DNA of 64,000 nt from Harmothoe impar (taxonomy: Eukaryota; Annelida; Polychaeta; Phyllodocida; Polynoidae). Where the stretch lies: NCBI GenBank assembly GCA_947462335.1, contig OX381707.1, forward strand, positions 35,701,618 to 35,765,617, written 5' to 3'. Of this stretch, positions 20,063 to 28,869 are shown in pieces; positions within the stretch are counted from its first letter, which is position 1, and every line of letters starts with the position of its first letter. The position numbers and the translations under genes were made by a program. The notes beneath the pieces are model-generated. The model was not told the origin of the DNA. It saw nothing but the letters and a program-made list of their open reading frames with translations, and made no database searches.

Positions 20063-20251
20063 TCAATCAATCAATAACACACTTTTTTCATATTTTAAAG
20101 GACTCGTTGTCACACCGTTAGAATGCACGCGACGCTTATAATACAAGTAGCGCACGTCATCTTTCTCTATGGTGTAAGTGGCTATTTTTGGTTCGTACCA
20201 CTTTTGAAATTTATATTTACCGCAAGGAGAGTTTTTCGTTTTCGAAAACAT
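20063..20251 (-). CDS. Unrecognised 62-residue ORF
   Basis: ATG-initiated 62-residue frame (begins MFSKTKNSPCGKYKF), Lys- and Tyr-rich, with an in-frame stop immediately upstream of the ATG. Downstream on the - strand are AATAAA-like signals (plus-strand TTTATT near 19995). It is the gene-sized frame closest to the left TIR. I recognise no family; it could be a small early protein, a remnant, or chance. Confidence 0.3.
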   Translation of the reverse strand: MFSKTKNSPCGKYKFQKWYEPKIATYTIEKDDVRYLYYKRRVHSNGVTTSPLKYEKSVLLID

Positions 20252-20454
20252 TTAAGAAGACGACTACTTCTGTACACTTTTTTTAAGATTTTCTTTCACC
20301 GGTTCCGCTGATTTGATCGTAGCAAATGTAAGTCTTAGGGTTGACACTTGGGATCCCGTCACCTTCTCACGCCGCTTTTTCTTTTCTTTCTGAAGTATGT
20401 CTCTCTCAGGCGAGGTTTGACTACACACAGGCAAACATCAGAGGCACCCAATAG

Positions 20455-20800
20455 CGCTAATTCTACCTTCAGACAAAGGTCAGGCACGGCTGGCCTATAA
20501 TAGACGGGTCAAGGGCTATTCTAGTGAGGGTCAGGCTACGCAGGACATTCAATAAAAAGCTGGAGTTTGGCAAACTTGCTTTTGAAAGTCTGACCATGCG
20601 GGATCCTCATGCCATAGTCTGGCAATGCTGAACTCTTGGGAGAGTATGCCGGACTCTTGCTGGCCAGACTTTCAAGCAAATTTGCCAAAGTCCAGCTTGT
20701 TATTGAATTTCCGGCGTAGCCTGACCCTCAGTAGAATAGTCCTTGACTCATCTATTATAGGTCAGCAGCGCCTGACCCTTGTATGAGAGTAGTATTGGCG
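20455..20800. repeat. Fold-back inverted repeat, third copy at 28440-28570
   Basis: About 140 bases at 20455-20597 (CCTATAATAGACGGGTCAAG... AAGCTGGAGTTTGGCAAAC) are inverted at 20650-20800 (GTTTGGCAAA-type block reversed, then CTATTATAGGTCAG). A further copy lies in the right arm at about 28440-28570. No ORF. Confidence 0.75.
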
Positions 20801-21060
20801 ACATTGGCCGACTCTGATATTTACCCGTGTGTACGGCGGGAGGAGGGGGTTCACAGCCACTGCTTGCGCTTATAGAGCGCTACTAGCGGAGGTCTGGATG
20901 AGGAGACTACGGTGTTTGTCTTTTGCTTGTGCAGCTGCTGCTGCTGCTGCTGCTGACGATGTCACGGATGCCGCTGACAGATACTGCTGCTTGTGCTGCA
21001 CGAGACTGAGTAGCTGCTATTACTAATGCTACTAATACTAGTATGAGAAAATACATTTAG

Positions 21061-21843
21061 TCAATTGATTAAATCAAGGAGGTTTTCTGACTTCAGTGGA
21101 TCGTTTAGCCATCGGCCACGGGCAAAACTTGAAACCATTTTATACATGGGACAATTGGCAGACTCGAAACGTGTTGGTACCATAGGGTCGATCATGTTCA
21201 TCATCAGTTCAGGCAAAGGAAGTGTGTCGACAGCACGCGAAAACTTCATGTCTGAATGTTTCAACACAAGACTTTTTATCACACTCACACAGCTGCTTTG
21301 AAGAGTGAATCCTTGACCAAACTTGTGCTTTTCCAACACAGCTTTGGCCTCTTTCTGTGCAGTAAGGGATCTCTCTTTCGGGTTCATCTCAGTGCTGTCT
21401 AGCATGTCCTCAAAGTCTTTAACATAATGTTCCAACGGACTACAAATGATGGACTCCAGATCATCGTCCGCATATGTCGTCTCCTCGCACCATATTGTGT
21501 CTTCGCCTGTTTCGAATTCCGTCATTTTCTTGACAATCTCCTCCTGAGTGCCTTGCATATATCGAAGCTCCTTCAAGGAGTTGATAACTTGTATGGCGAA
21601 GACTGACAAACTTGAAGGAATTTCACCACAGTCAGGCCAAGTATACGGAGCTAAGAAAAATAGCTCCAACAAAATCTTCTCCCTCTGTCCAAATGAAACT
21701 ACTGTTCCGATGAAGTTGAAGCATGCTTCTATCCATTGCTCCTTGGTGACGTCCTTCCAATGTTTCTTTACCTCACAGGCATCATAGGGCACCGTTTCTC
21801 TTCTTGCTTCAACTGGGAGTTGCTTTTTCTTTCTTGGACTCAT
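21061..21843 (-). CDS. Unrecognised 260-residue protein, left inverted copy
   Basis: Start chosen at the ATG at 21843, giving a product beginning MSPRKKKQLPVEAR, because this is where similarity to the right copy (26896-27678) begins in earnest; an in-frame ATG at 21912 could extend it by 23 residues, and part of that extension (VDATEHRNPLE) has a counterpart in the right copy. The basic SPRKKK N-terminus suggests nuclear localisation. The rest is predicted by eye to be mainly helical, with an acidic patch TTYADDDLESIICSPLEHYV near the middle and RGRWLNDPLKSENLL at the end. No catalytic motif or family is recognised. About 88% identical to the right copy, with three in-frame indels. Confidence 0.65.
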   Translation of the reverse strand: MSPRKKKQLPVEARRETVPYDACEVKKHWKDVTKEQWIEACFNFIGTVVSFGQREKILLELFFLAPYTWPDCGEIPSSLSVFAIQVINSLKELRYMQGTQEEIVKKMTEFETGEDTIWCEETTYADDDLESIICSPLEHYVKDFEDMLDSTEMNPKERSLTAQKEAKAVLEKHKFGQGFTLQSSCVSVIKSLVLKHSDMKFSRAVDTLPLPELMMNMIDPMVPTRFESANCPMYKMVSSFARGRWLNDPLKSENLLDLIN

Positions 21844-22217
21844 TTCGAGAGGGTTTCGATGCTCTGTAGCGTCAACACTTTCATAAACAAAGAAAATAGC
21901 AGAACTAACCATCGTAACGTGCTGAGCGAGCGTAGAGTGGACGATGCTACGAAGATGAAGGGCGGGTGGAGAAAGTGTGACTGGTGACAGGGGTGTTTCA
22001 CTCCTTATGTACCCTGTCCTAGATAAGCCTCTTAAACGGCTGAAAAGACTCTCTAAGTACAGAGCTTCTACCGCAGGTGGGTTTAGACTTAAGCAGCTTA
22101 GTTCACACACGTGTCTGTTAGAAAAAGCTACTTGCACACGCGCTTTCTTTTTTTTTTCACTAGTATTCACCTTCTGCCGACTTATAAGACACCTATACAC
22201 TCTTTCTCGTGAAATCT

Positions 22218-22313
22218 ATGGAAGATGATGGAAGGACCACTGACTACATTTTCTTTGATCAGAGCGTGGAGGACGGCGTCGAACGGAGGGAACGTTGTGA
22301 ACACAGCTTATAG
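22218..22313 (+). CDS. Very short acidic ORF (31 codons)
   Basis: ATG frame MEDDGRTTDYIFF... ending HSL, adjacent to the inner end of the left inverted arm. No similarity recognised; reported because the surrounding 500 bases hold nothing else clear. Between 22314 and 22742 only short frames remain, including a 20-codon - strand frame (MTDYSIHYNNED...) at about 22430-22490. Confidence 0.15.
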   Translation: MEDDGRTTDYIFFDQSVEDGVERRERCEHSL

Positions 22314-22742
22314 GTTTTTTGGAAGAGGTCTTGTAAAGTCAAACTGGCGAGAGAGATGGCGTCTTTCAACATGACAATGACAATGCTGCTATGTTGGAAA
22401 AAAATAGCGTGATTTTTTCAAAAAGCTTCTATGAAAGATTTGACGTCTTCGTTGTTGTAGTGGATCGAGTAATCTGTCATAGTTTGCTTCTTCTTGTCAT
22501 ACTAAACTTTCTGACATGTGACGTAGTCGGATTTCGGCCATTTTGACGCCCGTCAGGTCGCTGTCAAAAAGTCGATCTCGGTGGCAGGGGTTTTTTGTTT
22601 ACTAGTTTCTTGGTATACGTCATCCATTCGTAAGTAAAGCAACCTTTCTCTTCGTTTGTAGTGAAAGCTCGCAAATAATTCGCGTAGCTGTAACCAAGTG
22701 CTAAAAAAGTTGACTACTACGTCAACTATTGATTGCTTCTCT

Positions 22743-23162
22743 TTATGACGCTGAATTGTTGGTTTCTTCGGTCTCCGGAGGCAAATAACGAGTGAAGGCG
22801 TATTTTTTGATCAGGTTCAAGTCGTAACTCTCCGAGTTGAAGCGTACGACTGGAGCTTGACGGATGTATCTCAGAAGCCGCTTCTTCAGTTGAACTAACG
22901 GTTGTCTGGTGTGAGCTGCAGCGAAGCCGCCTGGAGAAGGGGTGAATGTCGCTTCCTCTAGCAGGAGAGCTTCACCTATCGCTACATGTAACTTCGCTAA
23001 GGTTGGTCGGTAAACTTCTAGCACAGCTTTCTCGATGACTTTGACGTTCTCGTTTATGTGATTTTTAAACTCGGTCTAACAAGGGGTCGGAATCTGCGTC
23101 GGATTCTCTGACGTACGCTGCCCCTCCTACCCCGGAAAGTCGTATGCGACGCTAGCCGACAT
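22743..23162 (-). pseudogene. Broken ORF, unrecognised (three frames)
   Basis: The longest piece is open from 23075 to the stop at 22743 and has normal protein-like composition (VYRPTLAKLHVAIGEALLLE, then YDLNLIKKYAFTRYLPPE) but no ATG. Just upstream, a second frame (23130-23068, VGGAAYVRESDADSDPLLDRV region) and a third beginning at an ATG at 23162 each end after a short run. The breaks fall near 23130 and 23070. It reads like one gene of about 140 residues with two frameshifts, or one with sequencing indels. I do not recognise the family. Confidence 0.4.
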
Positions 23163-23440
23163 CGCTGCATAGAGGGCAAAACTTAGGTATCGTTCTTAAT
23201 TTTTCTACGGGTCACTCGTGATTGTACGGTCTTTTAAAAATTTTGAAACACTTTTCGCAAACGTCCTGCGGCATGTTTTTCTTTTTTTTGTTTTTTCACT
23301 TATTTACCAAATATTAAAAAAATAAACGTTGTTTATCACTTCGAATACTAGACGCCTCTTACCACACGATGCTATTAGCATAGTGAAAGACGTCTGTAGT
23401 GTAGGATCGATTTCAACAGATGTCCATCTTACTGCAGGGA
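23163..23440. other. Short spacer between broken ORF and death-fold gene
   Basis: AT-rich with AATAAA on the + strand near 23319 and T-runs; probably the 3' end region of the death-fold gene on the - strand. Nothing else seen. Confidence 0.35.
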
Positions 23441-24514
23441 TCAGACGAGAGTCGTCAACACTGGAGTGTCACAGCTCACTTTTATTTCTTTGGGTACAGC
23501 TGCATACAACCCTTGAACATACATTGCGACGTCGCCGCGTCCCATGTAGTCTTCCAACACTTTCATCAGAGCCATAGGCTCAGACGTCTCGTTGTACTTC
23601 CAAGCTTTCAGCACTTCATACACAGGGTTCTTCACAGTCCTGTCAGAAGGCACAGGTTGAGAGATGGAAGTTACTTCATGAGAAGTCAACCCTAAGTAGA
23701 TCCCTATGGTCTTCCAGTCTCTAGGGCAGAGCTCAGCTAAAAGAGAGAAATATTTCTGCACTTTCCACTCCATGTCTCCACTCTCTAAGCCATCCCACAT
23801 GTCATGCTTGTCCATGTACTCACGTGAGAATTTGATGAGGTCCATACGGTAAGATTCTTCCAAGGCGGTGGCTAGGTCCTTCCACCTACTAGTACAACTT
23901 TTCTGGTACCAAGTAGTGAACATTTCTCTAGCTTGAGTTATGACACTTGTCTCACAACTGAGATATCCCATATCCTTCAAGTTCACTTCAAGGAATGAAC
24001 CTAACCGTATGTAATCTGATGTCGGCAACTTACCACTTATTTTCAGTAGCATAGCGTCTGACAAGTATCCTAACGGCTCTGCTTTGAAGTATGATGATAC
24101 AGGTACCGCTGCAGCAGAACCAATAACAGGAGCAGCGTCTGCGCTGGTATCAGACGACTCGTTGTCGGAACAGGGCAACCACATGACTTCGTAAGGTATT
24201 GGTGAGGGCAGGCGACACGGACCGGACGCACTACCAGTGGAAATGAGGTCGAAAAACGGACTGTGCGCCCGTGACCCTTCGGGTTCCTCGTACGCCTCGT
24301 CGTCAGCGTCGTTCTCTGTTTCACCCTGTTGCTTTAGGACATGTATGTCTACTACGCGCTGCTGAGGCTGAGTGTCCGAATAGCTGTAAGTCTCAGCGCG
24401 AGCAGCGTTGATGGCGTCGGTTGATGAAGCGGTGGAGAAGTTCTGTGCAACGTACTGCGTGTCAGTACTAGTAGCGGTAGTCGCAGCAAGAGGTGTAGCA
24501 GCAGCAGCAGTAGT

Positions 24515-24549
<35 letters not shown>

Positions 24550-25024
24550 CAGCAGGAGCAAGCGCAGCGCTAGCAAGTGCAGCAGTAGCAGGCGCAGCAG
24601 TAGCAGGCACAGCAGCAGCAGGCACAGCCGCCTCAGCAAGCGCAGCAGTAACAGGCGTGGCAGCAGCAGCAGCAGCAGCAGCAGCAGGCACAGCAGTAAC
24701 AGGCGCGGCAGCAGCAACAGCAGCAGCAGCAGCAGTAGCAGCAGCACTAGCAGCACGAGGATCACTAGCAGCCGCAGCAGGCGCAGCAGTAGCGGCAGCA
24801 GTGTGCTCAGCAGCAACAACCGTCGCGAGTGTAACAACGTCGCTACTACTGCTGTGTGCGCTCGCTACAGCGGGAGGGTGATAAGCCCAAGCGGTTGCGG
24901 CGGTAGTCTCAATTTCAGTAGCAAGAGGAGACGCTGACAGTAAACGATCACCGTTCTGCGTATTCTTCTTGTTCTTGAACTCGATTAGATCCTTGGACGA
25001 CAGTAGTTGTTGTGTTTTGCTCAT
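23441..25024 (-). CDS. Protein with two C-terminal death-domain-like folds and a poly-Ala tract
   Basis: 527 residues from the ATG at 25024 (CACCACCATGAG, a strong Kozak context). Order: a short N-terminus (KTQQLLSSKDLIEFKNKK); an Ala-rich, low-complexity tract at about 60-190 encoded by GCN repeats; an acidic linker (ENDADDEAYEEPEG); then two regions that look like death folds. The second (about 418-503) has LCPRDWKTIGIYLGLTSHEV, VYEVLKAWKY and ALMKVLEDYMGRGDVA, matching death-domain helices 1-6 including W437 and W475. The first (about 322-402) is weaker: YIRLGSFLEVNLKDMGYL, REMFTTWYQ, WKDLATALEES. Death domains make homotypic contacts in apoptotic and innate-immune signalling. No kinase, caspase or receptor part is present, so it could be an adaptor or decoy. 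Confidence 0.72.
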
Positions 25025-25049
25025 GGTGGTGCCTGTAGAGAGCAGCAAA

Positions 25050-25095
25050 AGACTGAGTGATTGAACGGGTGTTTCCAGGCCTCTTATATACTCCT
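25050..25095 (-). promoter_or_regulatory. TATA promoter of the death-fold gene
   Basis: TATATAAG on the - strand (25083-25090) lies 59 bases upstream of the ATG. A start about 30 bases downstream would give a leader of roughly 25-35 bases. Confidence 0.55.
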
Positions 25096-25119
25096 TCTCG
25101 CTTCTAGAGCTAAGCTACT

Positions 25120-25492
25120 TACAGCTCTCTTCAGCTGCCCGCCGGCTGACCGGTGACCATTCACAAAGAGAAACAAAAAGTCATAAGGCATGACGTTTTC
25201 AGCTGGACCCCTTTCCCCCTCCCCTTTGAGAGATCGACTGACACGAGCTAAGCTACTTACTACCTTGTTCAGCAATTCAACGTGAGTTAGCTGTATAAAG
25301 GATTAAGCAGTTGCTGCCGCCAGCTGACCGGCGGACATTCCCAAAGAGAAACAAAAGACATAAGTCATGACGTTTTCAGCTGGATCTCTTTCCCCCCTCC
25401 CTCTTTTTTTTGAGAGATGGACTGCCATGAGCGGGCGGTGTACCGACTGTACTAATTCAACGCGCATTAGCTGTATAAAGGATTAAGCAGTC
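25120..25492. repeat. Two tandem copies of a ~185 bp regulatory-like unit
   Basis: Copies at about 25120-25310 and 25311-25492 share GCTGACCGG, CACAAAGAGAAACAAAA, GACGTTTTCAGCTGGA and AATTCAACG..TTAGCTGTATAAAGGATTAAGCAGT. Each carries TATAAAG in + orientation (25294-25300, 25474-25480). Possible duplicated promoter pointing toward the right-hand gene. Confidence 0.65.
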
Positions 25493-25643
25493 ATGAGCTT
25501 AGAGTGTGTATACAAAAAACTACAGGAGGCGTGTAGTGTGAAGCAGGACCCCCTAAGACGGGAGTGTCTGTCTGTGAGTAGAGTCGTGTGCATGTGGTGA
25601 GCGACTTAAGTGTAAAACAAAAAAAATCACCGCCTCCTGCCGT
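25493..25643. other. Spacer between tandem repeats
   Basis: No gene; continuous with the regulatory-looking centre. Confidence 0.3.
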
Positions 25644-26204
25644 GGTGAGTAGACTGGCCGGCGGCGGCCGGCTAGTTCAATAGGGGTGACAGCTGACTAA
25701 GGCTGTGCATGAAAATCCGATTTTCACCTGACCTCTGACGTTTGTTACAATGAATGCCAAAGGGGGAGAGAGTTGTCCTCAGGTAGGGGGTAGGAGGTAA
25801 GGCTAATGGCTAAGGAAAAAAAACACCATTTTCAGCTGGCCACCACAGACGGCGATGACATACCCCTCGGCATCTAAGCTCTTAAGAAGCTCTCACGGAG
25901 CGGAGCGGCTGCTGGACAGCTGGGGTGAGTAGACAGGTCGGCGGCGGCTAGCTAGTTCAATAGGAGTGACAGCTGACTAAGGCTGTGCATGAAAATCAGA
26001 TTTTCACCTGACCTCTGACGTTTGTTACAATGAATGCTAAAGGGGGAGAGAGTCGTCCTCAGGTAGGGGGTAGGAGGTAAGGCTAATGGATAAAGAAAAA
26101 ACACCATTTTCAGCTGGCCACCAAAGATGATGATGACACGCTCCTCGTCATCTAAGCTCTTAAGAAGCTCTTACGGAGCGGAGCGGCTGCTGGACAGCTG
26201 GGGT
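25644..26204. repeat. Tandem duplication, period 280 bp
   Basis: 25644-25923 and 25924-26203 align throughout, with a few substitutions and small indels (GGTGAGTAGAC..., CTGACTAAGGCTGTGCATGA, AGGTAGGGGGTAGGAGGTAA, GAGCGGAGCGGCTGCTGGAC). No sustained ORF. Just beyond it, TATAAAAG at 26235-26242 and a CAC/GCC triplet run at 26295-26345. Confidence 0.8.
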
Positions 26205-26503
26205 GCTGTTGGAAATAGGATTAAACTCCCTCTGTATAAAAGCTCTGATTTCTGTTGGAAAAAAAACCATAGCACCTTTGACCACAGTAACGTCTACTAC
26301 CACCACCACCAGCACCACCGTCGCTGCCACCGCCGCCGCCGCCGCCAGTCACAGCTGATCACCTCATTAAAAAGCATGTGACGTCGTCGCTTCTAGTCAC
26401 TTGCTTCATCAAGTCGCTTCCAGGCACGTGATCTTAAAGACCCTCACTTCTTAAACAAAAAAACGAAGAGACACACTTCTTCCTCTCGAGAGGAAGAATG
26501 ACG

Positions 26504-26510
26504 TATATAA
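26504..26510 (+). promoter_or_regulatory. TATA box upstream of right-copy gene
   Basis: TATATAA preceded by GAATGACG and followed by GGAGG, lying just outside the region homologous to the left arm (homology begins at about 26520 with GTGTATAGGTG). It would give a leader of about 300-360 bases before the ATGs at 26821 and 26896. Confidence 0.4.
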
Positions 26511-26895
26511 GGAGGCTGACACGTGTATAGGTGCCTTATTAGTCGGCAAGGGGTAAATACTAGTGAAAAAGGAAGACAGGTGTGCAGGTAGCTTTCTAAC
26601 AGACACGTGTGTGCACTAAGCTGCTTAAGTCTAAACCCTCCTGCAGTAGTCAAGTAGCATGTGAAAACTTACTTAACAGATCACTTAATTGAGTAGAGAC
26701 TCTGTACTGAGAGAGTCTTTTCAGCTGTTTAAGAGGATTATCTAGGACAGGGTACATAAGGAGTGAAACGCTGCTCTCACTCATCGTAGCATTGTCCACT
26801 CCACGCTCGCTCAGCATGTTATGAGGGTTATTTCTACCTTTACAGCTTCTTTTCTTATCGAAGTGTCGACGCTACAGAGCATCGAAACTCTCCAA

Positions 26896-27678
26896 ATGAG
26901 TCCAAGAAAGAAAAAGCAACTCCCACTAGAAGCAAGAAGAGAAACAGTGCCCTATGATGCATGTGAGGTAAAGAAACATTGGAAGGACGTCACCAAGGAG
27001 CAATGGATAGAAGCATGCTTCAACTTCATCGGAACGGAAGTAGTTTCATTTGGACAGAGGGAGAAAATTTTGTTGGAGCTATTTTTCTTAGCTCCGTATA
27101 GTTGGCGTGACTGTAGTGGTGAAATTCCTTCAGGTTTTTCAGCGTTCGGCATACAAGTTATCTGGTCTTTGAAGAAGCTTCGATATATGCAACGCACTCA
27201 CGAGGAGATTGTTCAGAAAATGACGGAATTCGAAACAAAAGAAGTATGGTGCGAGGAGACGACATATGCGGACGATGATCTGGAGTACATCATTTGTAGC
27301 CCGTTGGAACATTATGTTAAAGACTTTGAGGACATGCTAGCCAGCACTGCGATGACCCCGAAAGAGAGATCCCTTACTGCACAGAAGGAGGCCAAAGCTG
27401 TGTTGGAAAAGCTCAAGTTTGGTCAAGGATTCACTCTTCAAAGCAGCTGTGTGAGTGTGATAAAAAGTGTTGTGTTGAAACATCCGGACATGAAGTTTTC
27501 GCGGGCTGTCGACACACTTCCTTTGCCTGAACTGATGATGAACATGATCGACCCCGTCGTACCAACATGTTTCGACTCTGCCAATTGTCCCATGTATAAA
27601 ATGGTTTCAAGTTTTGCCTGTGGCCGATGGCTAAACGATCCACTGAAGTCAGAAAACATCCTTGATTTAGTCGACTGA
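26896..27678 (+). CDS. Unrecognised 260-residue protein, right inverted copy
   Basis: Start taken at the ATG at 26896 (product begins MSPRKKKQLPLEAR), matching the left copy; an in-frame ATG at 26821 would add 25 residues, with only the last part similar to the left copy. Intact throughout. Relative to the left copy it carries a Glu insertion after FNFIGT, a Ser in RDCSGE, and a shortened acidic loop (TKEVWCEE versus TGEDTIWCEE), all keeping the frame. Conserved blocks include HWKDVTKEQWIEACFNF, FGQREKILLELFFLAPY, LTAQKEAKAVLEK and LPLPELMMNMIDP. No domain recognised; largely helical and Cys-containing. The neighbouring death-fold gene makes a role in cell-death control tempting, but there is no direct evidence. 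Confidence 0.68.
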   Translation: MSPRKKKQLPLEARRETVPYDACEVKKHWKDVTKEQWIEACFNFIGTEVVSFGQREKILLELFFLAPYSWRDCSGEIPSGFSAFGIQVIWSLKKLRYMQRTHEEIVQKMTEFETKEVWCEETTYADDDLEYIICSPLEHYVKDFEDMLASTAMTPKERSLTAQKEAKAVLEKLKFGQGFTLQSSCVSVIKSVVLKHPDMKFSRAVDTLPLPELMMNMIDPVVPTCFDSANCPMYKMVSSFACGRWLNDPLKSENILDLVD

Positions 27679-27689
27679 CTAAATGTATT

Positions 27690-27871
27690 TTCTCATACTA
27701 GTATTAGTGGCATTAGTAATAGCGGCTACTCGGTCTCGTGCAGCACAAGCAGCAGCATCTGTCAGCAGCAGCTGCTGCAGCAGCAGCACGATCAGCACAA
27801 GCAGCAGCTGCTGCAGCAGCTGCACAAGCAGCACAAGCAGCAGCATCTGTCAGCAGCATCCGTGACATCGT

Positions 27872-27902
<31 letters not shown>

Positions 27903-28072
27903 TGCACGAGTAGCACAAGCAGCAGCATCTGTCAACAGCATCCGTGACATCGTCAGCAACTGCAGCAGCTGCACGAGCAGTACAAGCAGCAGCAGCTGTC
28001 AGCAGCTGCAGCAGCTGCACGAGCAGCACAAGCAGCAGCACCGACAGCAGCAGCAACAGCAAATCAGCAGCA

Positions 28073-28114
<42 letters not shown>

Positions 28115-28125
28115 GCAATGTGGAC
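27690..28125. repeat. Interrupted (CAG)n tract
   Basis: About 430 bases of CAG/GCA/AGC triplets with periodic ATCTGTCAGCAGCATCCGTGACATCG interludes. The matching place in the left arm (about 20930-21010) has only some 80 bases. All frames read as poly-Ala, poly-Ser or poly-Gln and none joins a gene. Confidence 0.85.
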
Positions 28126-28300
28126 CGCTAAATTCGAGATGGTGACATATCTGTTTCTTAGAATCGACATTCGACATGAGGTCTAGTGACATTTGACATG
28201 AAGCTTGAAAAACATAGTGACAGGTGACATGAGCAATTCTTAAAATCGACATGAGATATGAGCATAATTAAGCGACATCGACATGCGCCATGACTATTTT
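28126..28300. repeat. Iteron-like GACATGAG array
   Basis: About ten imperfect copies of (C/T)GACAT(G)AG in direct orientation (for example CGACATTCGACATGAG, TGACATTTGACATGAA, TGACAGGTGACATGAGC, CGACATCGACATGCGCCATG). Absent from the left arm. Confidence 0.55.
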
Positions 28301-28620
28301 TTATTTTTTTTGAAGACAACCGCCATAGCTTTCTTATCCAGACCTCCACTAGTAGCGCTCTATAAGCGCAAGCTTTGCCTTAAGAGAGCTGTGGCTGTGA
28401 ACCCTCTCCTCTCTCCGTACACACAGGTAAATATCAGAGTCAGCCAATGTCGCCAATACTACTCTCATACAAAGGTCAGGCGCTGCTAGACTATAATAGA
28501 TGGGTCAGGCTAGGCCGGACATTCAATAACGGGCTGGACTTTGGCAAATTTGCTTGAAAGTCTAGCCAGCAAGAGATGCACATCATCATAAACGCGATCA
28601 TGATACCTTTCATGGTAAGT

Positions 28621-28669
28621 AGACTCGCCTCTCTGCCCTCTCTTTTAGAGAGGGCAGAGAAGCGAGTCT
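28621..28669. repeat. 22-bp stem-loop
   Basis: AGACTCGCCTCTCTGCCCTC.. (28621-28642) pairs with its inverse (28648-28669) with one mismatch around a 5-base loop (TTTTA). Confidence 0.8.
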
Positions 28670-28869
28670 CACTCTTAAAAAACCCTGCCCCTCCCCTCCC
28701 CCCCTCCCCCCCTCCCCCCCCATGCATCTTAAAGAGTGCCCCCCAGAGTGCCCCTCTCCCCCCCTCCTAGAAAAAAAGAGCCGCATTTTTAAATTATTTT
28801 TTAGCAAGCTTTTTCAGCTTGCTTTTTTTTTGCTTTTTTTAAATTTATTTTATCCATCAAAATCTCAAG

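Larger units (their letters stand above)
26515..28570. repeat. Right arm of the element's long internal inverted repeat
   Basis: Matches the left arm (about 20650-22195) in inverted orientation: a leader with CTAACAGACACGTGTGTG and ATCTAGGACAGGGTACATAAG, the 260-residue gene, a CAG-repeat tract, CAGACCTCC.CTAGTAGCGCTCTATAAGCG, then the fold-back segment. The arms differ by substitutions and by an expanded CAG tract plus an inserted GACATGAG array in this arm. Confidence 0.85.

Noticed and set aside
21061..21843. Bcl-2 family member
   Set aside because: The RGRWLND stretch near the end faintly recalls BH1/BH2 motifs but order and spacing do not fit; left as unrecognised.
21844..22200. N-terminal extension of the left 260-residue protein (open for 119 more codons)
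   Set aside because: Corresponds to the leader of the right copy, which contains stops; most of it is not shared as protein.
24352..24881. Long Leu-rich and Ala-rich ORFs in other frames across the death-fold gene
   Set aside because: They are shadows of the GCN repeat encoding the poly-Ala tract; homopolymer reading in all frames, no other similarity.
27683..28252. Poly-Ala/Ser/Cys/Leu ORFs on both strands after the right-copy gene
   Set aside because: Products of the CAG-repeat tract; no domain, not conserved in the left arm.
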